Positions 38,105 to 48,326 of a stretch of DNA of 64,000 bases are shown in pieces. Source of the stretch: PR03 sp031362725 (GTDB taxonomy: Bacteria; Myxococcota_A; UBA9160; PR03). The notes below the pieces were generated by a model that did no database searches, had not been told where the DNA came from, and saw nothing but the letters and a program-made list of their open reading frames with translations. Made by a program: the position numbers and the translations under genes. Where the stretch lies: positions 1 through 64,000 of the forward strand of contig JANLTC010000229.1 of the NCBI GenBank assembly GCA_031362725.1. Direction: 5' to 3'. The stretch's first letter is position 1. Every line of letters begins with the position of its first letter.

Positions 38105-40425
38105 CAGCGAAGGCCCTGGTCGCGGGCGCCGACCAGCAGCGCAGCCGGCAGCAGCAGCAGGTTGCCGGCAAGCAGCAGGCCGACGCCGAGACTCGCGAGC
38201 AATCCGAAGCCGACGAGGCCGCCCCACTGCGAGAACAGCAGCACCGAGAAGCCGAGCGCCAGCACGCCGCTCGACACCAGCACCGGCTCGCCGGCTACGC
38301 GCAGGGCGCCGTCGATGGCATCCCAGGTGCCCGCGCCCAGGCGTCGCGCGTCGGCGTAGCGAAGCGAGAGGTGGATCGTGTCGTCGACGCCGATCCCGAT
38401 CAGGATCGCGCCGACCATCGTGTTGGCCGGGTCGAGACCGATTCCCGCCCAGCCCATCAGACCGAGCAGCGCGGCGACCGGTAGCGTGCTCGCGACGATC
38501 GCCAAGGGAGCCAGCGCACCGCAGCGGCGGAACAGCACGGTCAGCGTCGTTGCCACCATCAGGAAGGCAGACGCGAAGCTCTTCCATTGCGTGTCGCGCA
38601 GTTGCGTGACGAAGCGGTCGGCGAGCACCAGGCCGCCCTCGAATGTGATCTGCGTGCCAGGCGCCGCGTCGTGTTCGAGCACCGCGAGCGCGTTCCGAAC
38701 GCGCTCGACGTACGGCGCTTGCGCCGCATCGTCGAGCCAGGCCCGATCGACCGAGACGCGCGCACGCTCGCGTTCGCCGTCGACCGCGGCTTCCTTCCAG
38801 AGCCAGCGCGCGCCTTCGGTGGACGCCACCAGTGCCACCGTGCGCGGCGCGTTCGCCACGAGTTCGTCGAAACTCCCCGGCGCCCGGCCGCGATCGACGC
38901 GATACGCGTCTTCGAGCAGATCGAGGAAGCTGAAGGTCGCGCCGGTGGTCGGCTCCGCCGCAAACAGCGCCTCGATCCGCGCGAGTAGCGCGAGCGACGC
39001 CGCGTCGTAGATCTGCGCTCCCGCCGGCAGCGTCACGACGATCTCGGTGGTCATCGGTTTGCGAAAGTTTGCTTCGATCGCGCGCAACGAACGCACCACG
39101 AAGGACTGCTCGCCGAAACCGAAGTCGCTGGCGTAATGCAAGCGCGGCGCTCCGGTGGCGAGAACCGCGAAGCCGCCGAGACAAGCGGTCAGGACGAAGC
39201 GGGGGTATCGCTTCACGGTGTCGCGAATCGCCGCGAGGATCTCGTCGGGCAGCGCCGACGTACGCACGCGCGAACGAGCCTTGGTGCGCCGCAAATGGAG
39301 GACCAGCAACGCCGGCAGAACGGTGAAGGTCACCGCGTACGACAGCACGACGCCGATTGCAGCGAGACCGCCGAAGTGACGGAAGCTCGCGAGATCGCTC
39401 CACAGGAACGAGTCGAAGCCGACCGCCGTCGTGGCGGTGGTCCAGAAGCAGCCGGGCCCGACCTCGCGCGCCGCGGCAATGAGCCGGGCCGCCGGATCGC
39501 GCTGCTCACCCCGCGCGACCGCCGTGAGCAGATGAATCGACGTCGCAACGGCGATCACCACCAGCAGCGGCGGCAGCGCCGAGAGCAGCGACGTCAGCGG
39601 CAAACCCAAAAGCGCGGCGATGCCCTGCACACTGGCCGTGACGGAGCCCACCGCGAGCACCGGCAGCAGCGCGAACCAGACGTCGCGGAACAGCAGCCAC
39701 AAGAGCGCGCCCATCACCGCGAACATCAGCACCGTCAGAACCCGAGCGTCGCGTTCGAGCGTGTCCGACGACAGCACCGTCCACACCGGATCCCCCGCGA
39801 CGTGCAGCTCCGCGCCGAGTTCGTCTTCGAATGGGGGCAACAGCGCCAGCACCGCGCGCACCGCTTCGCGCATCGGCCGGCTCTCGATCGATTGCAACTC
39901 GACGACGATGCCCGCCGAGCGGCCGTCCGCCGCGAGCACGGTGCCGCGGAAGAAGCGCTGCTCCCCCGCCTTTGCAAGCAGCGCGCGCCAATCGCTCGCG
40001 AGCGTGAGCTCGTCGCCGCGGCGCTCCGCGAGCGTGCGCGTCTCGAGCGGGCCCACGACGATCGGCGTGTTCAGTGCACTCCAGGTGCGCCTCACGTTCG
40101 GTACGGCGTCGATCTTTGCTTGCAGCCGGCCGAGGAAGTCGAGCGCCCACGGTTCGGCGATCCCATCGCAGCGCGACGTCTCGCGACACCCGACGACGAC
40201 GAGCAGGTGCACGCCGCTCTCGAACTCTTCGAGGAAAGCGGCGAGCCGCCGCACTTCGGCACTGCGCGGCCCGAAGTAGGCCGCATAGCCCACCTCGCTC
40301 GGCAGACGCGATGCGGCCGCGCCGAGCAGCGCGGTCGCGACGACGCCGATTGCGACTGTGGTGCGGGGGCGCCGCATGCTCGCGGCGCTGAGACCGGCGG
40401 CGAGCTGTGCGAGAGGCTGCTGCAA
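38104..40425 (-). CDS. MMPL/RND-superfamily lipid exporter
   Basis: About 773 residues. Two repeats, each a TM helix, a large periplasmic loop and 5-6 TM helices. Recognisable are TVLMFAVMGALLWLLFRDVW, PPLLVVIAVATSIHLLTAV, and in the second half NTMVGAILIGIGVDDTIHLS, where the Asp pair is the likely proton relay. The layout matches HpnN/MMPL exporters of hopanoids or lipids. The start is uncertain: TTG 40425 or ATG 40377, neither with a clear ribosome site. An open frame to 40719 overlaps the divergent promoter and is rejected. First gene of the coupled operon with kinase, regulator, LolA-like and DUF3419 genes. Confidence 0.87.
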   Translation of the reverse strand: MQQPLAQLAAGLSAASMRRPRTTVAIGVVATALLGAAASRLPSEVGYAAYFGPRSAEVRRLAAFLEEFESGVHLLVVVGCRETSRCDGIAEPWALDFLGRLQAKIDAVPNVRRTWSALNTPIVVGPLETRTLAERRGDELTLASDWRALLAKAGEQRFFRGTVLAADGRSAGIVVELQSIESRPMREAVRAVLALLPPFEDELGAELHVAGDPVWTVLSSDTLERDARVLTVLMFAVMGALLWLLFRDVWFALLPVLAVGSVTASVQGIAALLGLPLTSLLSALPPLLVVIAVATSIHLLTAVARGEQRDPAARLIAAAREVGPGCFWTTATTAVGFDSFLWSDLASFRHFGGLAAIGVVLSYAVTFTVLPALLVLHLRRTKARSRVRTSALPDEILAAIRDTVKRYPRFVLTACLGGFAVLATGAPRLHYASDFGFGEQSFVVRSLRAIEANFRKPMTTEIVVTLPAGAQIYDAASLALLARIEALFAAEPTTGATFSFLDLLEDAYRVDRGRAPGSFDELVANAPRTVALVASTEGARWLWKEAAVDGERERARVSVDRAWLDDAAQAPYVERVRNALAVLEHDAAPGTQITFEGGLVLADRFVTQLRDTQWKSFASAFLMVATTLTVLFRRCGALAPLAIVASTLPVAALLGLMGWAGIGLDPANTMVGAILIGIGVDDTIHLSLRYADARRLGAGTWDAIDGALRVAGEPVLVSSGVLALGFSVLLFSQWGGLVGFGLLASLGVGLLLAGNLLLLPAALLVGARDQGLR

Positions 40426-40649
40426 CGGTGAACCGACCAGGTTTCGGGGGCGAACCAATCCTACGCGAGCGCGTGTCGAAGCCTGGCTAGGAAACTCCAA
40501 GGAATGCGAAAGTGTTGGAACGGGCTCGGTTTTTCGGATCGTGGTGGTTGGTCGCGGCTGGTGGCTGCGCGGCGACCCGCTGCGACCGCGCGTGGGCACG
40601 GTGGCGCCGAGAAAGCCCCCGGGCGTTGCGCCAACGCGGACTGCTGCGA

Positions 40650-40666
40650 TGGCATGCGACTTGCGA
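40650..40666 (+). promoter_or_regulatory. sigma-54 promoter
   Basis: TGGCATGCGACTTGCGA has GG and GC exactly 10 bases apart and matches the consensus TGGCACG-N4-TTGCW at all core positions. It lies 34 bases upstream of the ATG of the sigma-54 activator gene at 40701 on the same strand. The activator, or its operon neighbour response regulator, could control it. Confidence 0.65.
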
Positions 40667-40700
40667 GCCCCTGACACACCGATCACGAGAGGGCGTCTCG

Positions 40701-41720
<1,020 letters not shown>

Positions 41721-41824
41721 GCGCTGCGAAGCGGCCCGGAACGCCGAGCCGTTCGAGCAGCCCGAAGTCGCGCCGCGACCAGAACGGATCGGGCTTGGCG
41801 ACGTCGCCTACACCGAACGCAATG

Positions 41825-41935
41825 TGCATGGTGCAGCGCCGGATGGCAGATCACGAGGTCGAAGCTCGCATCGGCGAGCGCGAGTTTGGCGAGGTCGCCC
41901 TACTCTGCCTCGATGGGGCATACACAGCGCGTCGC
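41825..41935 (-). pseudogene. class I SAM methyltransferase remnant
   Basis: The minus strand downstream of the chain-length factor encodes CPIEAE, a TAG stop, then GDLAKLALADASFDLVICHP followed by ALHHA. This is the motif region of a SAM-dependent methyltransferase, without motif I and with the frame broken after HH. Methyltransferases are standard members of aryl-polyene loci, so this is probably a decayed one. The segment is short and the assignment tentative. Confidence 0.4.
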
Positions 41936-42009
41936 GTTCGCGCGCACCGGGCGTCAAACTCGGCGCGGGCGCACGCCATGCTCCGCGCGCTCGAACGAGA
42001 TCCCGCGGC

Positions 42010-42741
42010 TCATGTGCGCGACCACCTCCATCGGACGCCGCTGTGGCAAATCGCGAGCGACGGCTCGTCCGAGAGCCACCAGCGCACGAACTCGAGTGCG
42101 TCGGGCCACGCGCGCGATGGCGCTGTGCCAGCTTCGTCGGGCTCGCGATCGAGGCGCAGCGCCGCGTCGCCGCAGTCGCGCGCGAGCAGCAGCGCGACGG
42201 CGTAACCTCCACGGCACTCGTTGTGCAGGGCTTCGAACTCCTCGGGAATCGACTCGTCGCCCGCCACGAAGAGTACGCGCCCAGCGCGGCTGCGGTGCAG
42301 CATGCAGAGCGCTTCGACATAGCCGTGCACGAAACTCTCTTGCCGCGCCGATATGGAAACCGACGGCGAGCGGTTGCCGGCCCAGATCGAGAAGAGTCCC
42401 GCCTGCGTGTTGTGTACGGAATGCGAGAAGCGTGTCGGCGAGACCGGACGCGACGCGGCGATGTCGCGTAGCATCGCGACGGTAGTCGCGAAGGGTCCGT
42501 TGCGCGACCCGAACACAGTGGGCACGGTCGCGATGTGCTCCGGCGGACAGCACTGCTTCGCGACGTAGAGCATCGCGCGCGCGAGCGGATCGCAGCGGCG
42601 ACGCTGGAGCGCCGGGATGAACGAGACGTCGGGCGGATCGCCGCGCTGCGGTGCAGTCGGCTGCTGCGTCCAGGCGCGCCACGCAGCTTCGTCGTCGACG
42701 CCGTGAGTCCACGCGGCCCAGCGCTCGACGACTACGCGCAT
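42010..42741 (-). CDS. beta-ketoacyl synthase chain-length factor (ApeC-like)
   Basis: 243 residues. A thiolase-fold protein of the Ketoacyl-synt_2 type seen in aryl-polyene loci. MRVVVERWAAWTHG opens, followed by DVSFIPALQRRRCDPLARAM, VFGSRNGPFATTVAMLRDI, RFSHSVHNTQAGLFSIWAGN and GRVLFVAGDESIPEEFEAL. The usual active-site Cys position is replaced by HNTQAGLF, so it should act as a non-catalytic partner that sets chain length with the ketosynthase next door. Its ATG overlaps that gene's TGA. Confidence 0.88.
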   Translation of the reverse strand: MRVVVERWAAWTHGVDDEAAWRAWTQQPTAPQRGDPPDVSFIPALQRRRCDPLARAMLYVAKQCCPPEHIATVPTVFGSRNGPFATTVAMLRDIAASRPVSPTRFSHSVHNTQAGLFSIWAGNRSPSVSISARQESFVHGYVEALCMLHRSRAGRVLFVAGDESIPEEFEALHNECRGGYAVALLLARDCGDAALRLDREPDEAGTAPSRAWPDALEFVRWWLSDEPSLAICHSGVRWRWSRT

Positions 42742-43955
42742 CACGAGCGCGCGTCGCCGAGCACGAGCGCGCAATTCGATCCGCCGAAGCCGAACGACGT
42801 GCTCATCACCGCTGCCGGTCGTGTTGCCGTGACGCGTGTGCCGGGCTTCGTGAGTCCAATCGCAGGGAGTTCGGGATCGCGCCCGCCATCCCAGCGGTGC
42901 GGCGGGACCGCCATCGCGTCGCCGGCGCGCCGCGCGAGTAGCATCCAGCAGAATGCGGCTTCGACTGCGCCGCCGGCGCCCAGCAGATGGCCGACGAGCG
43001 GCTTCGTCGACGAGCAGGCGAGTCCGCACCCGAAGACGCGCTCGACTGCTCCACTCTCGACGGCGTCGTTCTGCGGTGTGCCGGTGCCGTGCAGGTTCAG
43101 ATACGAGATCGCTTCGGGCGCGATCTGTGCATCGGCGAGCGCGGCGCGCATGCACGCCTCGGCTCCGACGCCGGCCGGCTCCGGCGCCGACATGTGATGT
43201 GCGTCGCTCGATTCGCCGGCGCCGAGCAGGTGGACGCCGCCGCCGTCGCGCGTCACCAGGAAGAGCGCTGCGCCTTCGCCGAGCGTGAGGCCGTCGCGGT
43301 TGCGGCTCATCGGGTTGGTGATGTCGCGCGCGATCGCTTGGAGCGCGCCGAATCCTTGCGCCGTCATCTGGCACAGCGAGTCGACGCCGCCTGCGATCAC
43401 CGCGTCGCAGAGATCGAGTTCGAGCAGCGCACGCGCGGAGACGAGTGCTTTTGCGCCCGCCGAACACGCGGTCGCGATCGAGTAGTGCGGACCGCGCGCC
43501 CCAGCGATGCTGGCGACGAACTCGGTCAAGCCGCCGTGTTCGATCTGCGCCAGGTCGAAGGACTCCGAGAGATGGCCCGTGCGCGCGAGCTCGCGGAATG
43601 CGTCCTCGGCGGCCGCGATGCCAGAGGTGCTGGTGCCCACCACGACACCGATGCGGTGCGCGCCGACGCGCCGTCGCGCCACGTCGACGCCGTTCGCGAT
43701 CTGCTCGTACGCCGCAAGTGCGAGCTGGTTGTTGCGGCAATCCAGATGCCGCAGCGACGCCGGCACCGCGGGCAGCGCCACCGTGACGGCGCCGAAGCGA
43801 CGCACGACGGAAGGCGAGAGATCGTCGCGCTGCACGAAGCGCGATTGGTCGCCCGCAATGAGGCGCGGCCACGTCTCCTCCTGTGACGCGCCGAGGGCCG
43901 TCACGATGCCGAACTCGGCCAGCGTGCACGGCGGATGCGGCGCTGAGCGCGTCAT
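42741..43955 (-). CDS. 3-oxoacyl-ACP synthase (aryl-polyene ketosynthase, ApeO-like)
   Basis: 404 residues of the FabF/KAS-II family. Catalytic triad Cys in HYSIATACSAGAKAL, His in YLNLHGTGTPQNDAVE and His in TKPLVGHLLGAGGAV. The C-terminal STSFGFGGSNCALVLGD is intact. Together with the adjacent chain-length factor it should extend an aryl starter by malonyl units. It overlaps both neighbours by four bases (ATGA), implying strict co-expression with ligase and chain-length factor. Confidence 0.93.
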   Translation of the reverse strand: MTRSAPHPPCTLAEFGIVTALGASQEETWPRLIAGDQSRFVQRDDLSPSVVRRFGAVTVALPAVPASLRHLDCRNNQLALAAYEQIANGVDVARRRVGAHRIGVVVGTSTSGIAAAEDAFRELARTGHLSESFDLAQIEHGGLTEFVASIAGARGPHYSIATACSAGAKALVSARALLELDLCDAVIAGGVDSLCQMTAQGFGALQAIARDITNPMSRNRDGLTLGEGAALFLVTRDGGGVHLLGAGESSDAHHMSAPEPAGVGAEACMRAALADAQIAPEAISYLNLHGTGTPQNDAVESGAVERVFGCGLACSSTKPLVGHLLGAGGAVEAAFCWMLLARRAGDAMAVPPHRWDGGRDPELPAIGLTKPGTRVTATRPAAVMSTSFGFGGSNCALVLGDARS

Positions 43956-45424
43956 GAGCGCGGCGCGGCTTCGCAGAGTTCGCGGCGCAGGATCTTGCCC
44001 GCCGCCGAACGCGGAAGCGCTGTAACGAACTCGAAGCGACGCGGGATTTTGTAGGAAGCGAGCCGCTCGCGCAGAAAGCTTCGCAACTCGTCTTCGCGCA
44101 GTTCACCGGGACCCATCGCGACGATGACGGCCTTCATGCGCCCTACCGTTCGAGAGTACGGAATGGGCACGACGACGACCTCGGCGACCCGCGGATGGCA
44201 CGCGAGGGCAGCTTCGATTTCGAGCGGATTCACCTTGTGACCCGCGATGTCGATCAGGAGCGCCGTTCGCCCAGAGAGCGTGAGTCGACCGGCAGCGTCG
44301 AGGCTGCCGAGATCGCCGGTGAGGAAGAAGCCGTCGCGAGTCGGCGCGCCGGGCTCGCCCAGGTATTCGCAGAGCATCGACGGCGCCGACACGGCAACCT
44401 GTCCTTGCTGGCCCGCCGGCATGGGCTGCTCGAGTGAGGGCGTGTCGGGGTCGAGGATGCGGATCGTGACGCCGGAGAGCGGACGGCCGGCAGTGCCGGG
44501 CATGAAGTCGGCGTCGTCTGGATCGGAGTAGGTGACGGAGCCGAACTCGGTCGAACCGTAGATCTGCCCGATGGCAACGCCGACGCTGCGCCGGAACTCC
44601 TCGAACACGCTGATCGGAAGAGGACCGCCAGCGGAGATAGCCTTGCGCAGCGAGGGCGCCGTGGTGGCACCGCGCGCGAGCACGTCGAAGAGGAACGGGA
44701 CGGCGGGCAGGATCGTGACGCCGTCGTCGCGCAAGCTGGCGCGCACCTGCGCCAGGTCGAAGCCGTCGCTGAGCTCGATCCTGCAGCCGGCCAGGACGGC
44801 AGTCAGGAGACCTTGATCGATTCCGTAGGAGTGGTGGAGCGGGATGGCGAGCAGCATCACGTCGTTGGCGCCGACACCAATCGCACGCCAGCAGCTCTGC
44901 CCCATCGCGTCGAGCGCTTCCGCGCGGCGGCGCACGAGTCTCGGTGCGCTGGTTGTTCCCGAACTCAGCAGCAGCAAGGAGCCGTCCCGGCCCGGGGCTC
45001 CGAGGTCGCCGGGCACGCCGCGCGGCTGCAGGTCGATCAACTCGAGTGGCATTCGTGTGGGCACACATCCTGCCAGCGCATCGAGAGCAGCTGCTCCTCC
45101 GATCGCCAGCGAGGCGCCGGCGCGCTCGGCCAGATCACGCAGCTGTACCGCCGGCAGCGCCGGCGAAATCGGGATCACCCAGCCGTCGCACCAGAGTCCG
45201 GCGAGCAGCGTCACGAGCAGTTCGGCGCGATTCGCGGAGCTCACGAGCACGACCGGCGCAGCGTGCGCGTCGCGCAGCTGTCGCGCCAGCAGGCCCGAGG
45301 CGTCGCGTAGCTCGCGCCACGTGAGCGTGCGACGCGAGCCGCGCACACCCGCTTCGCGCACTGCGATTGCGTCGGGCCTCGTGCTCGCGTGGTGCAGCAG
45401 CCGTTCGAGAAGGCGTGTCTTCAT
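43952..45424 (-). CDS. AMP-dependent aryl/acyl ligase (ApeH-like)
   Basis: 490 residues of the ANL superfamily. It is expected to load an aromatic acid (hydroxybenzoate or hydroxycinnamate type) onto an ACP. Motifs: LLLLSSGTTSAPRLVRRR (P-loop), QIYGSTEFGSVTYSDPDD, FFLTGDLGSLDAAGRLTLSG, GHKVNPLEIEAALACHP and the catalytic lysine region RSAAGKILRREL. ATG 45424 lies 10 bases after the chorismatase stop. Direct coupling to a chorismatase supports a hydroxybenzoate substrate, as in xanthomonadin synthesis. Confidence 0.88.
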   Translation of the reverse strand: MKTRLLERLLHHASTRPDAIAVREAGVRGSRRTLTWRELRDASGLLARQLRDAHAAPVVLVSSANRAELLVTLLAGLWCDGWVIPISPALPAVQLRDLAERAGASLAIGGAAALDALAGCVPTRMPLELIDLQPRGVPGDLGAPGRDGSLLLLSSGTTSAPRLVRRRAEALDAMGQSCWRAIGVGANDVMLLAIPLHHSYGIDQGLLTAVLAGCRIELSDGFDLAQVRASLRDDGVTILPAVPFLFDVLARGATTAPSLRKAISAGGPLPISVFEEFRRSVGVAIGQIYGSTEFGSVTYSDPDDADFMPGTAGRPLSGVTIRILDPDTPSLEQPMPAGQQGQVAVSAPSMLCEYLGEPGAPTRDGFFLTGDLGSLDAAGRLTLSGRTALLIDIAGHKVNPLEIEAALACHPRVAEVVVVPIPYSRTVGRMKAVIVAMGPGELREDELRSFLRERLASYKIPRRFEFVTALPRSAAGKILRRELCEAAPRS

Positions 45425-45434
45425 GGGTCGTGAC

Positions 45435-46400
45435 TCAGGGAGCGGCCGTCGGGATGTCGAGCACGGCGACACCCTCCGCCTCGAGTAGGAGTTCATCCCG
45501 ACACAGATCCGCCACGGCGATCTCGAGTCGCTCGAGCGCGGGGAAGCGACTGCAGAACGCCGTCGCGACCGCATCGACGTCACAGTCCCGCACGACGTAC
45601 ACGCGCAGCTCACGAAACCGGGAAAGCGCCGCTTCCGATGCCAGCGACTCGCCGCTGTCGCGCGTGGTCTCACCGGAGAGCACGGCGGAGAGCGTTGCCA
45701 GGTTCGTGCAGGTCTCGCGGATCTGGGCGTGCACGTCATGGGGATGTCGCGAGCTCTCGCCAACGACGCTCGACGTGCCCGAGACCAGTGCGCAGCGTTC
45801 CCGCTGCTCCGGAAGCGGAACGGGCAGCGCCATGGCGCGCGAGAAACAAGGCGGAAGCGGGCCCCAGCGCGGCGAGTAGCGGTAGGCCGGAATCTGGCGC
45901 GGGTTCTCGACGCCGACGCCCGGAGCGCGACCAGCTAGCACGTCGATCACGAGCGACGGTTCCGTGTGTCCCACCGCGGAGGCCGCTGGGACCCGACCGG
46001 GTAGCGCCTCGCCGAACCAGTCGCGATAGCCCTCGCAGCGTCCCGCGTTGAAGACCTGGTAGCGGTTGGCGCCGATCGTCGCGGGCTTGCGGATCTCGGG
46101 CACGAAATTCCAGAAGCGCCAAGGGAAGAGCGCCCGCTCGCGGAGCAGCCGTCCGATGCGCGTGTACACCTCGCGGACCGCCATGCGAAGCGCGTCGTCA
46201 CCGAGATCTGCCGCGGGAACGACGGCCCGCAGGATCGCGACGCCCGGGGCCTCGGTGATTTCGAGCGAGTGCCGGTCGCCCCACCGCACGGGCTCGGCAC
46301 GAAGATCCGTCGACAGCGCTTCCAGCCATGCCGGTCGCTGCGGGAGCTGGATCCGTACCAGTGCCGTCGCATGGGTCTGTTCCAGGCGAGCGGGCCTCAC
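45435..46400 (-). CDS. chorismatase (XanB2/FkbO/Hyg5 family)
   Basis: 321 residues. Family enzymes hydrolyse chorismate to 3- or 4-hydroxybenzoate or dihydroxycyclohexadienoate plus pyruvate. Recognised by ALFPWRFWNFVPEI, the NRYQVFNAGRCEGYRDW block, PAASAVGHTEPSLVIDVLAG and VENPRQIPAYRYSPRWGP with PCFSRAM. These match the region around the chorismate-binding Arg and Glu in XanB2-type proteins. GTG 46400 overlaps the stop of the decayed thioesterase. Placed directly before the aryl ligase, it would supply the aromatic starter of the polyene. Which isomer is made cannot be told from sequence. Confidence 0.8.
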   Translation of the reverse strand: MRPARLEQTHATALVRIQLPQRPAWLEALSTDLRAEPVRWGDRHSLEITEAPGVAILRAVVPAADLGDDALRMAVREVYTRIGRLLRERALFPWRFWNFVPEIRKPATIGANRYQVFNAGRCEGYRDWFGEALPGRVPAASAVGHTEPSLVIDVLAGRAPGVGVENPRQIPAYRYSPRWGPLPPCFSRAMALPVPLPEQRERCALVSGTSSVVGESSRHPHDVHAQIRETCTNLATLSAVLSGETTRDSGESLASEAALSRFRELRVYVVRDCDVDAVATAFCSRFPALERLEIAVADLCRDELLLEAEGVAVLDIPTAAP

Positions 46401-46691
46401 GGCTGCGGACTCTCGTCCTGTGCCAAGCCCGCGAGGATGACCTCCGGCGTCCGCAGCAGGAGTCGGTCGGTGGGGTCCTTCGTCGCGAGGATCGTGTGGG
46501 CGCGTGCTGCGCGTCCTCCCTGCGTGAGATGCGTGATCTCGTACTCGACGTGGGGTCGCTGCTTCGAGTCGCTGCGCGCGCAGCAGGCGGGTGCGTGCGT
46601 GCTCGAGGTACTCGTAGTAGCGGCCATGCCAGACGATGCCCAGCGCATCGACGTGCTAGAGCTGCACCCCGAGGCCGACCGCGATCTCGTG
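46397..46691 (-). pseudogene. decayed hotdog thioesterase (ApeK-like)
   Basis: The minus strand encodes in one frame HEIAVGLGVQL, a TAG stop (46656-46658), then HVDALGIVWHGRYYEYLEHA and RTRLLRAQRL. This is the N-terminal half of a 4HBT acyl-CoA/ACP thioesterase, with the stop where a Tyr is usual before the catalytic VDALGIVWHG. In another frame it continues HVEYEITHLTQGGRAARAHT to EVILAGL, the C-terminal half. About 50 residues between the halves are missing. Its stop still overlaps the chorismatase GTG, so the old operon order is preserved. Confidence 0.7.
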
Positions 46692-46897
46692 CGCCCGGCG
46701 CGACGATCGCGCTGCATCGCCCGCTTCGCGGGCAACTTGGTCGATCTAGACATCGGGGCTGCTCATTGGCCTCGCTCTCAGGTTCTCGCGCGCCGTGGCG
46801 CGGGGCGGGCTCATTCTAGCCACCGCGGGCTGTCCCACACGGGCCCCGAATCCGCCGGCCGGGCAGACCTCGATTCCATGTAGACTGCGCGCCAGCC

Positions 46898-48256
46898 ATG
46901 CGGATCGCATTTGTCTCCGGTAACCGAGAGAAGCTCCCGGACGCGGTCGTTCCGCTCGGTCTGCTCTGCGTGATGGCTGCCACGCCTGCGCGACACGAGC
47001 GGATCCTCGTCGACCTGTGCTTCGAACGCGACCCGCAGGCGGCGCTCTGTGAACGACTTACCGCCTTCGCTCCCGATCTCGTCGCCATCGGGCTGCGCAA
47101 CATCCAGAGCAACGACTACTCGGGCACCGCGGATCACGTCGAGTATTACCGGCGCATCGTCGAGATCGCGCGCGCAGCGAGTCGCGCGCCGATCGTCGTC
47201 GGCGGGTCCGGCTTCAGCGTGATGCCGGGAGAACTGATGGAGCGCTTGCAGCCGGATCTCGGCATCGCGGGCGAAGCCGAACTCGCGTTCCCGCAACTCG
47301 TCGAGGCGATCGAGGGTCGGACGCGCGCGTTCGCCGCGATCGGCAACCTTCATTGGTTCGAAGGCGAGCAGCTGCGCAGCAGCGGCCCGGCTCCAGCCTT
47401 TCTCGACATGAACACGCTGCCCGTGCCAGACCGCTCGCTCGTCGACCCGCGTTATTACGAGCGCTACGCGATCGAGTCGATCCAGACCAAGCGTGGCTGC
47501 CCGCTGCGCTGCGACTACTGCACCTACCCCCTGATCGAGGGTCGCCTCGGGCGAGCGCGCCAGCCGGCGTCGGTCGTCGACGAAATGTTCCACGCGCTCG
47601 ACGTGCACCCGGCGACGAAGCACTTCTTCGTCGTCGACTCGGTCTTCAACCTGCCGAAGAGTCACGGCAAGGCCGTGTGCCGCGAGATGATCGCGCGCGA
47701 CTGGAAAACTCCCTGGACCTGTTACGCGAATCCGCTGGGTTTCGACCGCGAGTTCGCGGAACTCGCGCGGGCGGCAGGCTGCGCGGGCATGGAGATCGGT
47801 TCCGATTCGGGATGCGACGAGGTGCTCGCGCGGCTGCGCAAGGGTTTCACGACGGCGCAGATCCGCGCGCTGCACGAGCTGTGCGCGAGTGCTGGGGTTC
47901 CCGATTGCCACACCTTCATCCTGGGTACGCGGGGCGAGACACTCGACGATGTGAGACGCACGCTCGACTTCGCCGTGGACCTAGCGCCGTGGAGCGCGGT
48001 CTTCATGATGTGGATCGACGACCACGAGGCCGTCGATCCGGAGCTGCGCGCGCGGCACGAAAGTCAGCGCGCGCGGATCGCCGAGATCCTGCTCCAATAC
48101 CAAGATGGCCACCCCAATTGGAGCATCCCGCCGCTGCGCGTGAACTTCGACGAGAAACTCTTCCGCCGCCTGCGCCGTCGCGGTATGCACGGACCGCTGT
48201 GGCAACACATGCTGCCGCCTCCTGCCGCTCCGACAGGCCAGACGGTCGCCCGCTAG
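46898..48256 (+). CDS. B12-binding-domain radical SAM protein
   Basis: 452 residues. N-terminal Rossmann domain of the cobalamin-binding type (~1-150, PLGLLCVMAATPARHERILV, IVVGGSGFSVMPGELMERLQ) lacking the DxHxxG lower-ligand motif. A radical SAM barrel follows with the cluster ligands in RGCPLRCDYCTYPLIEG (CxxxCxxC, ~200) and GMEIGSDSGCDEVLARLRKG. It lies head-to-head with the ligase arm of the aryl-polyene locus and could tailor the product (methylation or similar), which is inference from position only. Confidence 0.88.
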   Translation: MRIAFVSGNREKLPDAVVPLGLLCVMAATPARHERILVDLCFERDPQAALCERLTAFAPDLVAIGLRNIQSNDYSGTADHVEYYRRIVEIARAASRAPIVVGGSGFSVMPGELMERLQPDLGIAGEAELAFPQLVEAIEGRTRAFAAIGNLHWFEGEQLRSSGPAPAFLDMNTLPVPDRSLVDPRYYERYAIESIQTKRGCPLRCDYCTYPLIEGRLGRARQPASVVDEMFHALDVHPATKHFFVVDSVFNLPKSHGKAVCREMIARDWKTPWTCYANPLGFDREFAELARAAGCAGMEIGSDSGCDEVLARLRKGFTTAQIRALHELCASAGVPDCHTFILGTRGETLDDVRRTLDFAVDLAPWSAVFMMWIDDHEAVDPELRARHESQRARIAEILLQYQDGHPNWSIPPLRVNFDEKLFRRLRRRGMHGPLWQHMLPPPAAPTGQTVAR

Positions 48257-48326
48257 GCTGCACCCCGACTCCTATCAACGCGCGTTCGTCGCAGAGGTTC
48301 GCGTTCCACGAGCGTGCGATGGGCGT

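Noticed and set aside
38105..39403. Histidine kinase fused to an upstream 430-residue region
   Set aside because: The extension lies out of frame inside the MMPL exporter; the ATGA overlap at 38104 marks the real start.
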